A stretch of 64,000 nucleotides of DNA from Marinobacter sp. (GCA_022565395.1 JAIUMV010000009.1:1-64000); one strand, 5' to 3'; shown: positions 17,701 to 27,217, numbered from the stretch's first letter. Program-made: numbers and translations. Notes: generated by a model from the sequence alone, not told the origin.

Positions 17701-19102
17701 CAACTAGAGTCTGCGGCCGTATTGGCTTGTCCGGATGCGCCACCCGAATTAATACCGCCGCCAGGATAATGGCCGGTATGCCCGTGGCTGCCGTAATCAG
17801 GAAGAAATTAACCCAATCCACCTTCTCAGCCAGCACACCGGTAAAGCCGGCAGCAAACTGGCCAGGCAACGTCATCAGGGAACTGAACAGCGCGTACTGA
17901 GTGGCGGTATAGGCTGTGTTGGTGAGACTAGACAGGTAGGCGATAAATACCGAGATGGCCATGCCGCCAGTCACGTTGTCGGCGATAATCGCCACCACCA
18001 AGCCGTATTGTTCCGGCCCCAGCATGGCCAACCAGGCGAAGGTCAGGTTGGTGGCAGGTGCCATAAAAGCGGTGAACAGCAACATGCGCGCAATACCGAA
18101 ACGAACCACCAGCGCCCCACCCACCGCCGCCCCGGTCAAAGTCATGGCCAGTCCAAAGGCGGCGGCAATGTTGGCAATTTCGCCCTTGGTAAAGCCCAGA
18201 TCCAGATAGAAGGGGTTCGCCATCACCCCCATAAAGATATCGCTGATGCGGAAAGTCCCCACGAACAGCAGGATCACCAACGCCGCTTTACCATAGCGCT
18301 GGAAGAAGTCCGCAAACGGGCAGACGATGGCACCGATCACCCAGGCGGTGATTCGCTTGCGCCCGGCGCCGTGCACGGAGTTGTCCAGATAGTGGCGAAT
18401 CCGCTCTTCCACCTCACTGGTAATCGCGGACTGGCTGGATGTTGGCTCCGCTACAATCAGGGTGGTGACGATACCAACACCCATTAGTACAGCCATGGTG
18501 ATATAGGCCAGGGTCCAGCCACTCAGGGTCGTAATGAAGTAATCGCCGAGACTCAGTGTCAAGCTGCCCTGAAAGGCAATATGCAGCGCCCCCGCGCCTG
18601 CCATTAACACCGCAACCCGATAACCGGTCACATAACTGGCCGCCATGGCACCTTGTTGATGAGGCTCCGCCGCCTCTACCCGGTAGGCATCAATAGCGAT
18701 GTCCTGAGTGGCTGAGCCAAACGCGGCAATCAGCGCCCAAAGTGCCACCAGCCAACGTTGCTCCACCGGATCGCTGAACGCCATACCCAGCAGGGCCACC
18801 GCGATACACACCTGTGCCAGCAGCATCCAGGCACGCCGGCGGCCAAACAATCGACTCAACAAAGGCAGGGGCACCCGATCAACAATGGGTGCCCAGAGCA
18901 CTTTGATGGAATGGGCCATGCCTACCCAGCTCAGAAAGCCTATGGTCGCCAGCTCAACACCCACGTCCCGCAACCAGGCAGCAAAGGTGCCGCCCACCAG
19001 CAACAGCGGTAACCCGGCAGAAAAACCAAGAAACAGCATGCCGATGACGCGAGGCTTGCCGTAGGTTTTAAAGCCTGCAAGCAGGCCTGGGGCGTGTTTC
19101 AT
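17681..19102 (-). CDS. ampG: AmpG-like muropeptide/MFS permease
   Basis: Major-facilitator transporter similar to AmpG, which imports anhydromuropeptides from cell-wall turnover. About 12 transmembrane segments are visible. The AmpG-like opening MLFLGFSAGLPLLLVGGTFA is followed by LRDVGVELATIGFLSWVGM, LWAPIVDRVPLP, and SATQDIAIDAYRVE. The start at 19102 (MKHAPGLLAGFK) has a GGGA site; an upstream ATG would add 23 unrelated residues. Length is 473 aa. The last residues (VEKAPLP) and the stop codon are supplied by the family B repeat, so the C-terminus appears rewritten by repeat insertion. Confidence 0.88.
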   Translation of the reverse strand: MKHAPGLLAGFKTYGKPRVIGMLFLGFSAGLPLLLVGGTFAAWLRDVGVELATIGFLSWVGMAHSIKVLWAPIVDRVPLPLLSRLFGRRRAWMLLAQVCIAVALLGMAFSDPVEQRWLVALWALIAAFGSATQDIAIDAYRVEAAEPHQQGAMAASYVTGYRVAVLMAGAGALHIAFQGSLTLSLGDYFITTLSGWTLAYITMAVLMGVGIVTTLIVAEPTSSQSAITSEVEERIRHYLDNSVHGAGRKRITAWVIGAIVCPFADFFQRYGKAALVILLFVGTFRISDIFMGVMANPFYLDLGFTKGEIANIAAAFGLAMTLTGAAVGGALVVRFGIARMLLFTAFMAPATNLTFAWLAMLGPEQYGLVVAIIADNVTGGMAISVFIAYLSSLTNTAYTATQYALFSSLMTLPGQFAAGFTGVLAEKVDWVNFFLITAATGIPAIILAAVLIRVAHPDKPIRPQTLVEKAPLP

Positions 19103-19177
19103 AGCGTTCCCGAGGGGGTTTCGAGCGGATAATGAGGTGTGATTAAGCCACGGCCCCTTAAGGGAAGCCATTAATTT

Positions 19178-19200
19178 TTAGCCACGGACGGGACGGGCTG
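19178..19200. repeat. Fragment resembling family A inner arm
   Basis: TTTTTAGCCACGGACGGGAC between yajQ and the permease gene matches the inner arm of the family A element (TTTTAGCCACGGACGACAC). No outer arm or partner arm is present, so it is a possible remnant only. Confidence 0.45.
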
Positions 19201-19238
19201 AGACTGCTTGGGTCACCCCGCCCCTTGCATACACCCTG

Positions 19239-19721
19239 TCAGTCCCGGAAGTTATTGAATTGCAGCGGCAACTCCAGCTCGGTTTCACGCAGCAGGGCGA
19301 TGGCGGTTTGCAGGTCATCACGTTTTTTGCCGGTCACGCGGACTTTGTCTCCCTGAATACTGGCCTGAACCTTGAGCTTGGCATCCTTGATCAGCTTGAC
19401 GATCTTCTTTGCCATGTCTGTCTCAATACCCTGGACCAGGGTCAGGTGCTGACGTACCAACTTACCGGATTTGGAGTCACCGTCAGGCTGGATCGCGCGG
19501 CTGTCGATGTTACGCTTGGCAAAGGCCATACGCAGCATGTCGGTCAGTTGCTCAAGCTGGAAGTCCTGCTCGGCACTGAGGGTAATGCGTTTGTCATCCA
19601 GCTCGATATCAGCCTCGACGTTCTTGAAGTCCCAGCGGTTCCCCAGCTCGCGCTTCGCCTGGTCTACGGCGTTGCTTACTTCATGCATGTCGATTTCTGA
19701 AACGATGTCGAATGAAGGCAT
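19239..19721 (-). CDS. yajQ: YajQ family nucleotide-binding protein
   Basis: Small cytosolic protein of 160 aa with two ferredoxin-like folds. It opens [21 protein letters not shown] and has the family's [13 protein letters not shown] and [33 protein letters not shown] segments. Family members bind nucleic acid or nucleotides, and a Xanthomonas homologue has been reported as a c-di-GMP effector. That role is of interest here because several c-di-GMP enzymes sit in the same window, but ligand binding cannot be shown from sequence. Confidence 0.95.
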   Translation of the reverse strand: MPSFDIVSEIDMHEVSNAVDQAKRELGNRWDFKNVEADIELDDKRITLSAEQDFQLEQLTDMLRMAFAKRNIDSRAIQPDGDSKSGKLVRQHLTLVQGIETDMAKKIVKLIKDAKLKVQASIQGDKVRVTGKKRDDLQTAIALLRETELELPLQFNNFRD

Positions 19722-19927
19722 ATTGATGTCACTCCGAAAATGCGCAGTTGTTCACGCCTGGCGCAGTTACTTGGCAGCAGGCTGTCATTTATTCCACAAG
19801 TTTTACAATTGAAGCGGGGCGAGGCTTGGCATACGAGCTATAATTGCCTCGCCTGTCAGGCTTGCAAGCATACCAAGTCGATCCGTCAACCGCACCTCAA
19901 CAATGGACTGAACGCAGTAAAAACAAT

Positions 19928-20902
19928 ATGCCTAACTTTAACCTTCCTATCCTCGTTGTTGATGACGCCAAATTCAGCGGCATTATGGTCAGCCGCGCCC
20001 TGACTAACGCCGGCTACCGGGACGTACGGGTGGTCAATAATGCCCCCGGCGCCTTGCAAACACTGGAAGAACGCTCGGTCAGCGTACTCATTGCTGACTG
20101 GCTGATGCCCGAGATGGACGGCCTGGAGCTGACGGATCGGGTGCGGCAGCTGGATGAGCAGCAAAATCACTATACCTACATCATTCTGTTAACTGCCCGG
20201 GAGAGCGTTGCGGCGCTGGTGGAGGCGTTTGACCGGGGAGTGGATGACTTTATCTACAAGTCAGACATGAACAAGCAGTTGCTGCCCCGCGTGTTTGCAG
20301 CCGACCGTCTCGCGGACCGCCAGAACACCCTATTAGCCAATAACACCTTGCTAATAGAGATGAACCAGGAGTTGCGGGAAGCGAATATCATTGACCCCGA
20401 AACCGGCCTGTGCAACCGGCGCTATGCGATGGAGCGCCTGTCACGCAGCCTGCGGGAGGCCGAATCCCGCGGTGGCGCTTCTGCCTATGTACTCATCGGC
20501 ATCCGTAATTGGCAGGCGCTGAAAAAGCAGTACAGCAAATCTACCCTGAAAGCCGTTGCCACCGGCCTGAGCCGTCGCCTGTCAACACTGATCCGCCCGA
20601 TGGACGCCGTCTGCCGGGTGGGTGAGAATCAATTTGCTATTGTCGCCCACTTCCCTAATAGCGAGCCCTGCACGACCTCTGCCTTCCGTCGCATTCTTGA
20701 TGGCATCAACCACAAAGCCTTTAAAACCGCGGCTGGTTTTGTGTCGGTGGAGTCGGCCATGACCTTGTGCAAGGCGGATGTTGAGCACGGCACTCCCACG
20801 CCAGAAGAAATGGAGCGGGCGGCCATCGCCGGACTTATGGAAGCCTATGAAACCCGCCGCTTTACAGAAGTGTCTCCTCACCTGGCCGCACCGACACCCT
20901 AA
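19928..20902 (+). CDS. Response regulator with degenerate GGDEF domain (324 aa)
   Basis: Receiver domain in residues 1-125, with VDD at 11-13 and phosphoacceptor Asp57 in LIADWLMPEMDG. A helical linker follows, then a GGDEF-type domain (about 165-300) beginning DPETGLCNRRYAMERL. The cyclase signature is replaced by VGENQF, so catalysis is unlikely; it may act as a c-di-GMP or GTP receptor, or purely by protein contact. No histidine kinase is adjacent. The start at ATG 19928 (MPNFNLPILVVDD) fits the receiver fold, though its ribosome-binding site is weak. A TATAAT box lies about 85 nt upstream. Confidence 0.85.
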   Translation: MPNFNLPILVVDDAKFSGIMVSRALTNAGYRDVRVVNNAPGALQTLEERSVSVLIADWLMPEMDGLELTDRVRQLDEQQNHYTYIILLTARESVAALVEAFDRGVDDFIYKSDMNKQLLPRVFAADRLADRQNTLLANNTLLIEMNQELREANIIDPETGLCNRRYAMERLSRSLREAESRGGASAYVLIGIRNWQALKKQYSKSTLKAVATGLSRRLSTLIRPMDAVCRVGENQFAIVAHFPNSEPCTTSAFRRILDGINHKAFKTAAGFVSVESAMTLCKADVEHGTPTPEEMERAAIAGLMEAYETRRFTEVSPHLAAPTP

Positions 20903-21287
20903 AAAGCAACAGGCACATACACTTGGTAACAATGAGACACCCTTATCACACAGACATCAGCGGCACCTGAGGCTATTCTGACAGCGTGGAGTCAAGCAGT
21001 ATCCACCCTACCGAGGAGGAGTGAGCAGTCCCTCCGGCGGTGCGGTTGGAACCTCCATCGGATTGACGAATTTTTCAGGCACTTTCGTTCTGTCCTTATT
21101 TTAGGCTGGTCTTAGGACCGGCCTTTTTCTTTTCTGGGCTATCGGGATGCCCGGTCACAGAGCAACGACATTCCACCGCGTATACTACCAGGTTCTGATA
21201 AACTCCCCTTTAGCTCCGAAACAGGCCACGCCGATACGATAAGGGACTGAATCAGAGCCCTCTACTCTCTCAACTGTCGGGTAGTAC
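20903..21287. other. Intergenic stretch with possible small RNA
   Basis: This 385-nt gap between the response-regulator gene and an AraC gene holds no convincing protein gene. It contains a GAGGAGGAG tract at about 21013, a complementary CCCTCC/CCTCC tract further on, and a terminator-like hairpin at 21103-21130. That layout could be a short structured RNA of about 130 nt ending at 21130. No family is recognised. Confidence 0.35.
21103..21130 (+). terminator. Terminator-like hairpin
   Basis: GGCTGGTC and GACCGGCC pair around a TTAG loop (one G-T wobble) and are followed by a T-rich tail (TTTTTCTTTT). It lies about 200 nt after the response-regulator stop and about 160 nt before the AraC gene, so it may end a separate small transcript. 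Confidence 0.75.
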
Positions 21288-22313
21288 ATGGCAAACCTCG
21301 GAACTGCATCCGTCGCCGCCCTCAGGCAATACGTCCGGGCCGCGGCCAAGCGCAATATTGACAGCACGCCCCTGTTAACGGAGGCCGGCCTGGCGCCAGA
21401 ACTACTGGTGTCCGATGAGGGCCGCCTCGACGGTAGTCAGTTCCAGCATTTTATCCGCCTGCTCTGTCAGCAGGTTAACGACCCCGTTTTTGGCCTTTTT
21501 ACCGGCGATTTCGTGCAGCCGGGTTCCTATTCGGTATTGGGTTATATCACCATGAGCTGCGCCACCTTGGGGGAAGCCATTACCCGCATTGCCCCCTTCG
21601 AAAAACTGGTCGGCGACATGGGCGTCACTCAGGTACGGCAGGAAGGCAAGGATCTGCGACTCATCTGGCAATGCACCTACACGGACCCAGTGGTCAGGCC
21701 GCAGATGGTGGACAATGTCTTTGCCTCCTGGATCAACTATGCCCGCTGGCTGGCAGATCAGAACGAAGCTGCCCCGCTGGCTGTAACATTGGAGCGACAG
21801 TCTCCCGGCCAGACGCTGGAGCCGGAGTACCACAAACGCTGGCGTTGCGAGGTGGCCTTCAATGCCAGCTGTAACTCGGTGGTTATTCCGCTGGCCATTC
21901 TGGATACCCCCCTGCGACAGCCCGACCCCCTGCTACGCCAGACCCTTGAGGCGCACGCCCTGAGTCAAATGGCCGCACTCGATACAGAAACCGCCCTGCT
22001 AACCCGGGTCAGGCACAGCATTCACCAGCAGCTGATGCAGGGCATTACCCGCCAGGATATGATCGCCGAACACCTGGGCATGACAGCCCGCACCCTGCAG
22101 CGCAAACTGAGCCAGGAAGGCGTGTCCTATCAGCAATTACTGGACGACGTGCGACAAGGCATGGCCGAGGACTACCTCAGCAACACCACACTCCCCATAT
22201 TGGATATAGCCTTGAGACTGGGCTTTAGCGAAACCACCTCTTTCCACCGCAGCTTCAAGAGCCGCAAGGGCATGACACCGGGGGAGTTCAGGCAGAAGTT
22301 TGGTGGGGAGTAG
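21288..22313 (+). CDS. AraC family transcriptional regulator (341 aa)
   Basis: Transcription factor with an N-terminal ligand-binding domain of the AraC_binding_2/PF12625 type (residues about 20-210; EAGLAPELLVSDEGRLDG ... FGLFTGDFVQPGSYSVLGY). A C-terminal AraC DNA-binding domain follows. Two helix-turn-helix units are visible, IAEHLGMTARTLQRKLSQEG and IALRLGFSETTSFHRSFKS, ending KGMTPGEFR. This subfamily often controls lipid or amino-acid catabolism genes. No target is adjacent: downstream is a family A repeat and the convergent argG. Confidence 0.92.
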   Translation: MANLGTASVAALRQYVRAAAKRNIDSTPLLTEAGLAPELLVSDEGRLDGSQFQHFIRLLCQQVNDPVFGLFTGDFVQPGSYSVLGYITMSCATLGEAITRIAPFEKLVGDMGVTQVRQEGKDLRLIWQCTYTDPVVRPQMVDNVFASWINYARWLADQNEAAPLAVTLERQSPGQTLEPEYHKRWRCEVAFNASCNSVVIPLAILDTPLRQPDPLLRQTLEAHALSQMAALDTETALLTRVRHSIHQQLMQGITRQDMIAEHLGMTARTLQRKLSQEGVSYQQLLDDVRQGMAEDYLSNTTLPILDIALRLGFSETTSFHRSFKSRKGMTPGEFRQKFGGE

Positions 22314-22323
22314 GGGTTATTTT

Positions 22324-22485
22324 GCCGCGGAATCCGCGGAAGGACGCGGAAAAACACGGAAAAACACGGACAAAAGATCACTGACACAGAAACTAAAAAT
22401 TATAGTTTTTGTTCTTGTCCGTGAATGTCCGTGTCTTCCGTGGCTAAAAATCTATTTTTCCGCGTCCTTCCGCGGATTCCGCGGC
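22324..22485. repeat. Family A palindromic element, copy A1
   Basis: Near-palindrome of 162 bp. The outer arms are GCCGCGGAATCCGCGGAAGG (left) and its complement at the right end. Inner arms contain repeated CACGGA / TCCGTG units, and the centre is A/T-rich. It lies 10 nt after the AraC stop and 12 nt before the end of convergent argG, so it could form a hairpin terminating both. The A/T centre is close to the reverse complement of the centre of copy A2. Confidence 0.93.
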
Positions 22486-22497
22486 TAAAAAACTACA

Positions 22498-23709
22498 TCA
22501 AAGCTTACGGCCTTTGCTCGCAGCGATGCGCAGGCGCAGGGCATTCAGTTTAATGAAGCCTTCGGCGTCTTTCTGGTTGTAGGCGCCCTGGTCTTCTTCG
22601 AAAGTGGCGATTTTCTCGTCGAACAGGGAGTCATCAGACTTGCGGCCAACCACTTCCACGTTGCCTTTGTAGAGCTTCAGGCGGACAACACCATTGACGT
22701 AGGTCTGGGTGTCGTCGATCAGAGCCTGCAGCGCACGGCGCTCCGGTGACCACCAGTAGCCGTTGTAAATCACCTCGGCGTAACGGGGCATCAGGCTGTC
22801 TTTCAGGTGAGCCACTTCACGGTCCAGAGTAATGGACTCAATGGCGCGGTGTGCCCGCAACATGATCGTGCCGCCCGGGGTTTCGTAGCAGCCGCGAGAT
22901 TTCATGCCCACATAACGGTTCTCAACGATATCGACACGGCCGATACCATTGGCGCCGCCCACCTTGTTCAGGTAAGCCAGTACTTCATGCGCCTTCATGC
23001 GCTGGCCGTCGATGGCGACGATATCGCCGCGCTCGTAGGTCAGTTCAATGTAAGTAGCTTTATCCGGCGCTTTTTCCGGCGCTACGGACCAACGCCACAT
23101 GTCTTCCTCGGCTTCGGCCCAGGTATCTTCCAGCACCATGCCTTCATAGGAGATGTGCAGCAGGTTGGCATCCATGGAGTAAGGGGATTTGCCCTTTTTC
23201 TTCTCCACCGGGATGTTGCGCTCTTCGCAATAGGTCAGCAGCTTCTCGCGGGAGTTCAGGTCCCACTCCCGCCAGGGGGCAATCACTTTCACGCCGGGCA
23301 TCAGGGCGTAGGCACCCAGTTCGAAGCGCACCTGGTCATTGCCCTTACCGGTGGCGCCATGAGAAATCGCATCCGCACCGGTGGCCTTGGCAATTTCCAC
23401 CAGACGCTTGGCAATCAGCGGCCGTGCAATGGAGGTACCCAGCAGGTACTCACCTTCATAGATGGTGTTGGCGCGGAACATGGGGAACACGTAATCGCGC
23501 ACGAACTCTTCGCGCAGGTCTTCGATGTAGATTTCTTTCACGCCCAGGGCTTCCGCCTTGGCACGGGCCGGCTCGACTTCTTCACCCTGGCCGAGATCAG
23601 CGGTGAAGGTCACCACTTCACAGTTGTAGGTGTCCTGCAACCAGCGAACGATTACTGAGGTATCGAGACCGCCGGAATAGGCCAGCACCACCTTTTTGAT
23701 TTCAGACAT
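22498..23709 (-). CDS. argG: Argininosuccinate synthase ArgG
   Basis: Cytosolic ligase joining citrulline and aspartate with ATP in arginine synthesis. The ATP pyrophosphatase motif [10 protein letters not shown] is near the N-terminus, followed by [17 protein letters not shown] and the family blocks [13 protein letters not shown] and [13 protein letters not shown]. The ATG at 23709 ([14 protein letters not shown]) has AAGG and GGAG upstream; the in-frame GTG/ATG extension before it is rejected. Length is 403 aa. Family A copy A1 abuts its 3' end and may serve as terminator. Confidence 0.97.
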   Translation of the reverse strand: MSEIKKVVLAYSGGLDTSVIVRWLQDTYNCEVVTFTADLGQGEEVEPARAKAEALGVKEIYIEDLREEFVRDYVFPMFRANTIYEGEYLLGTSIARPLIAKRLVEIAKATGADAISHGATGKGNDQVRFELGAYALMPGVKVIAPWREWDLNSREKLLTYCEERNIPVEKKKGKSPYSMDANLLHISYEGMVLEDTWAEAEEDMWRWSVAPEKAPDKATYIELTYERGDIVAIDGQRMKAHEVLAYLNKVGGANGIGRVDIVENRYVGMKSRGCYETPGGTIMLRAHRAIESITLDREVAHLKDSLMPRYAEVIYNGYWWSPERRALQALIDDTQTYVNGVVRLKLYKGNVEVVGRKSDDSLFDEKIATFEEDQGAYNQKDAEGFIKLNALRLRIAASKGRKL

Positions 23710-23817
23710 GCCCTTGCTCCAGACCAAACAGAATGGACATAGGAAGCCTTCAGTCGTTCTGAAAGGCGCCCTACAAAATAACGTGGGCGGTATTGTACGG
23801 GACTGCCAGAAAATTGG

Positions 23818-24615
23818 CTATCGGGGACGGGCCGGCCAGGGCCGACGGATAATGTCTTCTATAGCACCCGACTCGCGAATCCGCCGGGCGGCTTCGCGCA
23901 TGGGCTCGGCCAGCGCAGGGTTCTGCGCTTTTCTCGACATATAGAGGCAGACATGCTGAGCGTTGTCGATCCGCTCGTAACGAAAAGCGGCTTCCGCAAG
24001 CCCCATGACCCGCAGCGTTTGGAGAAACACCACGTGACTGGTGATAACTGCATCGATACGCTCCATGATCAGCATATCGATGGCCTGACTCAGGTTCTGC
24101 ACAGGTACTTTATTAATGCTGTCGGCGTCAGAGAACGCCTGGCCATACCAGGTGCCCCGAATGTAGCCAACGGACTTTCCGGATAGCCCTGACAGGCTCA
24201 ACGTTTGCGAAGAGGCAATGGGAGCGACCAGCCAAACCTCGACCTCAAGCAACCGGTCCAGACAGAATGCCGTATCGCTGACGGCGGGGGTTTCAAACAG
24301 CACAGAGAAATCAACGATACCCTCGGCCAGCTCCAAAATGGCACGGCGATGGGGACGCAAGTCATTGGAGAGGCTCACACCTGCCTGCTGCACAAGCTGC
24401 TCCGCCAGTTCAAACAGAATACCCTGAGGCTCTCCATCCTGCCCTTCAAATCCCCAGGGCCACACCTCAGCACTGGCGAAGCGAGCAACAGATATGACGT
24501 CCGTATCTGCCCACGCTGGGGGATAAATGCCCCAGGCCAGAACCAGGCTTAGCAACAGACGATTCAAAGTCAGGCCGTCAGATAATCGCAACAGAAACCT
24601 ACAACACCAGCACAA
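23818..24615 (-). CDS. Periplasmic solute-binding (SBP_bac_3-like) protein, orphan
   Basis: Predicted secreted binding protein of about 265 aa. An N-terminal hydrophobic segment (LLLSLVLAWGIYPPAWA) acts as signal peptide. The mature part has the two-lobe layout of amino-acid binding proteins: VARFASAEVWPWGFEGQDGEPQGILFELAEQL, VDFSVLFETPAVSDTAF, KSVGYIRGTWYG and ITSHVVFLQTLRVMGL. No permease or ATPase gene is adjacent, so it may be a sensor component or a stray. No ATG fits; the listed start is TTG and the exact initiation codon is uncertain. Its stop lies about 110 nt before the argG start, so it could be upstream in one transcript. Confidence 0.75.
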   Translation of the reverse strand: MCWCCRFLLRLSDGLTLNRLLLSLVLAWGIYPPAWADTDVISVARFASAEVWPWGFEGQDGEPQGILFELAEQLVQQAGVSLSNDLRPHRRAILELAEGIVDFSVLFETPAVSDTAFCLDRLLEVEVWLVAPIASSQTLSLSGLSGKSVGYIRGTWYGQAFSDADSINKVPVQNLSQAIDMLIMERIDAVITSHVVFLQTLRVMGLAEAAFRYERIDNAQHVCLYMSRKAQNPALAEPMREAARRIRESGAIEDIIRRPWPARPR

Positions 24616-24688
24616 AGGAGCTCACAGTGTATAGGCGGCCCAGGCTCTGGCGCGACCAGATTAGGGCCCCACCCATAGGTTGGCCTGA

Positions 24689-25093
24689 TCAGACCTGAGG
24701 GGATGTAACAGCAGTGACAGCTTCATCACGAATCCCGTCCCAGCCTTCTTTGATCTGGCGCAGCAGGTTTGCCACTTCATCCAGCTTCGCCGGGTCATTC
24801 TTCGCATTGGCTTCAAACAAGGTTCGCTCCATGTACTCATAGAGCCCTTCGAGCCGCATAGCCAGTTCTCCACCTTTCTCAAAATCAAGAAAGCTGCGCA
24901 AACCACCAATGATCTCGATGACTTTAGTGATCAGCTTGCCTTTGCCTTCATAGTCCTTGGCCTGCATGCGGGCCTTGGCCATATTGATGCGCTCAATCGC
25001 ACCCGCATACAGCAACTGGATCAACTTATGCGGGTCAGCATCCGTAATGCTGGTTTGGGTATTTACCCGCTGATAAGCTTGCAAACCATTCAT
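24689..25093 (-). CDS. fliS: FliS flagellin-specific chaperone
   Basis: Cytosolic chaperone that binds the C-terminus of flagellin and prevents premature filament assembly. Length is 134 aa from the ATG at 25093 (MNGLQAYQRV), which has AAGAGG seven nt upstream; a TTG two codons earlier is less likely. Family features include the N-terminal AYQRVNTQTSITDADPHKLIQLLYAGAIERI and the helical GGLRSFLDFEKGGELAMRLEGLYEYMERTL. It sits 30 nt downstream of fliD on the same strand. Confidence 0.95.
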   Translation of the reverse strand: MNGLQAYQRVNTQTSITDADPHKLIQLLYAGAIERINMAKARMQAKDYEGKGKLITKVIEIIGGLRSFLDFEKGGELAMRLEGLYEYMERTLFEANAKNDPAKLDEVANLLRQIKEGWDGIRDEAVTAVTSPQV

Positions 25094-25123
25094 AGTCAAA
25101 CCTCTTGGGTTACCCTGTCGGGC

Positions 25124-27094
25124 TTATTTCCTGCGATTGTTCTGGGGCGCCAGGGCCTCGAGCTGCTGGCTGACAAAATCACCCGTATTGTTGAGCTGGG
25201 CAATCAACGAGTCAGCCACCGAAAACTGACGGATCAGCCGAGCCTGGAAGCTTTCTATACGCAAATCAAGCCGTGCGCGGTCTTCCTCCACCTGCTCCAG
25301 CTCGCGGTTCAATGCGTCAGTTCGAGCACTCAGCGCACCCGTTGCAGATACAAGATCTGTAATGGTTGTTACCGCACGCTGAGCAATACCTGATACAAAG
25401 GAAATGCTACCCCGATTGCCCAGATCACCACCCAGAATTCGCACTTGTATACCGGCAGCAGGCCCCGTCGAGCTGCTTGGGAGAAACAACACCTGCCCGT
25501 CACCTCTCGCGGCCTCACCATTAATGGTGCCCTGCACATCCTGACCGGTGTCGCCGCTCTTGACGGTCAGCGCTCCGTCGAACCCGCTTGCGCCCTGCAC
25601 GGACACCAGCGACTCGCTACCAAATCGGCCCGATGTAAAGCTTAGTTCACCTGTAGCACTCAGCGCCACCTGAACCACGCGTCCCGATGCCCTGAGTGCA
25701 GCATTTTGATCAAGCTCCGACTGTAAAGCCGCTACGAGCTGTTCGGGTGAATATGATCCTGCCGCCAACGACAAACTGACATCGGTAGCACCATCCACCC
25801 GCAAATTCAGGTTGTTAGGCTCAGCAACAGTAACGCCACCCGCAAAAGCTGACAGATCAAAGGACACCGAGCCCCGAGTGGCGAGCTGGGTCACATTGAT
25901 ATCGAAGTTCCCGGGGCGGGTATTCGGACCACTGCGGATGAACTCAACCTGCGGGTCATCTGCCCTGCCCCGCTCGGCGAACAGCGCTGTCACATCACTG
26001 GTGTTGTTACGTAGCTGAGTTTCGAACCGCTGCTTGTTGAACCGTAACTCGCCCGTCTGCGCATCACTGGTGATCCCGACATCAGCAAGGCTACGCACCG
26101 CGCCGCCTTCGAGGCCGGGTACAATATCAGTCACTACGCGGCGCAACTGCGCCTGTATGTTACGAATGGTGGGATCACCGGTCAGCAGGCTCCCCTCCCC
26201 CTGTTCCGGGTTAAAGCGGGTCAGCTCTGTGATAAGTTTCTGCAGATTATTGAATTGCTCTATAAAAGCTTCAACGCGCTCAACCGGCTTTTCAACGTCT
26301 TGCTCGATACGCACCGTTGATTGACCCAACTGCTCAAGATTGAAGGTGAGCCCTTCAACAACACCCTCGATCGCATTAGTTGCCCGACGTATTTCGACAC
26401 CGTTGAGCTCCATAACGGCATCTTTGGCTTCAATCGTCTCGCGCAACCCTTCCCCTGGGGGAACACTGTCATTAAATGCAAAACGGGCAAGACCGGGCTG
26501 ACCGGCCGTTTCCGTCACGGTGATCTGTACCGCGTTCGCGGTACCAGTTTCATCCGCAGACAACACTAACTGGAAGCCATTACCGGTATCGATAATACCT
26601 GCCGACACCCCCGCATTTGCATTATTGATGGCATTTGCCAGCCCTTGTAAGGAGTCATTGCTGGCATCAATGGTGATCGTGGTTAAATTGTCACCAACCT
26701 GTAAGGCCAACGTGCCCTGGCCTACGCTTGTGGTGGTGCGGTCTGAGAAAGTGTCACGCGAGGCCAGTGCCTGCCCTTGCGCAAGCTCCTTCACATCGAC
26801 GGTATAAACACCACGGCTGGCCCGGCCACTGTCCACATTGACCTGCACTCCCCCCCCGGACACATTAGCCGCAAATGAGCGCATGGCATCAGGCGCGCCA
26901 AGTTGTCGCATAGGCAGGCGTAATTCTGTGATCGCGCTGCGCAATGCACCAAACGCAGAGATTTGCGCCTCAGCGCGCTCAGCGCGACGATCCAAGCGCA
27001 CATCAGACACCTGACGCTCGGCCTTGACCAACTGATCCACCAGGTCAGACGTCAACACGCCAGATCCAATACCCAATGCTGAAATACTTGCCAT
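25124..27094 (-). CDS. fliD: FliD flagellar filament cap
   Basis: Pentameric cap protein at the filament tip that inserts flagellin subunits. The N-terminus MASISALGIGSGVLTSDLVDQLVKAERQ is the diagnostic FliD_N motif, followed by the central FliD domains and a C-terminal coiled coil (ARTDALNRELEQVEEDRARLDLRIESFQARL). Length is 656 aa from the ATG at 27094, with AGGAGG upstream. An in-frame upstream extension is non-homologous. A sigma-28-type promoter lies about 45-70 nt before the start. It is followed by fliS. Confidence 0.96.
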   Translation of the reverse strand: MASISALGIGSGVLTSDLVDQLVKAERQVSDVRLDRRAERAEAQISAFGALRSAITELRLPMRQLGAPDAMRSFAANVSGGGVQVNVDSGRASRGVYTVDVKELAQGQALASRDTFSDRTTTSVGQGTLALQVGDNLTTITIDASNDSLQGLANAINNANAGVSAGIIDTGNGFQLVLSADETGTANAVQITVTETAGQPGLARFAFNDSVPPGEGLRETIEAKDAVMELNGVEIRRATNAIEGVVEGLTFNLEQLGQSTVRIEQDVEKPVERVEAFIEQFNNLQKLITELTRFNPEQGEGSLLTGDPTIRNIQAQLRRVVTDIVPGLEGGAVRSLADVGITSDAQTGELRFNKQRFETQLRNNTSDVTALFAERGRADDPQVEFIRSGPNTRPGNFDINVTQLATRGSVSFDLSAFAGGVTVAEPNNLNLRVDGATDVSLSLAAGSYSPEQLVAALQSELDQNAALRASGRVVQVALSATGELSFTSGRFGSESLVSVQGASGFDGALTVKSGDTGQDVQGTINGEAARGDGQVLFLPSSSTGPAAGIQVRILGGDLGNRGSISFVSGIAQRAVTTITDLVSATGALSARTDALNRELEQVEEDRARLDLRIESFQARLIRQFSVADSLIAQLNNTGDFVSQQLEALAPQNNRRK

Positions 27095-27135
27095 ATCGTG
27101 CCTCCTAAAGGGGGCGAGTGTCTCTATAGAATAGA

Positions 27136-27162
27136 TTATCGGCCGCCAGCGGCAAAACTTTG
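27136..27162 (-). promoter_or_regulatory. Sigma-28 (FliA) promoter of fliD-fliS
   Basis: On the minus strand CAAAGTTT, 11 nt, GCCGATAA. The FliA consensus is TAAAGTTT - 11 nt - GCCGATAA, so 15 of 16 positions match with exact spacing. It is 42 nt before the fliD ATG. Confidence 0.88.
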
Positions 27163-27217
27163 CCCCTTTTTCCAAAAACGGCAAGCCGATTTGTTACGGA
27201 TTGTAAAACCCTTTTTT

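Noticed and set aside
22807-23658. 283-codon + strand frame opposite argG
   Set aside because: Shadow of argG; His/Phe-rich reading with no domain.
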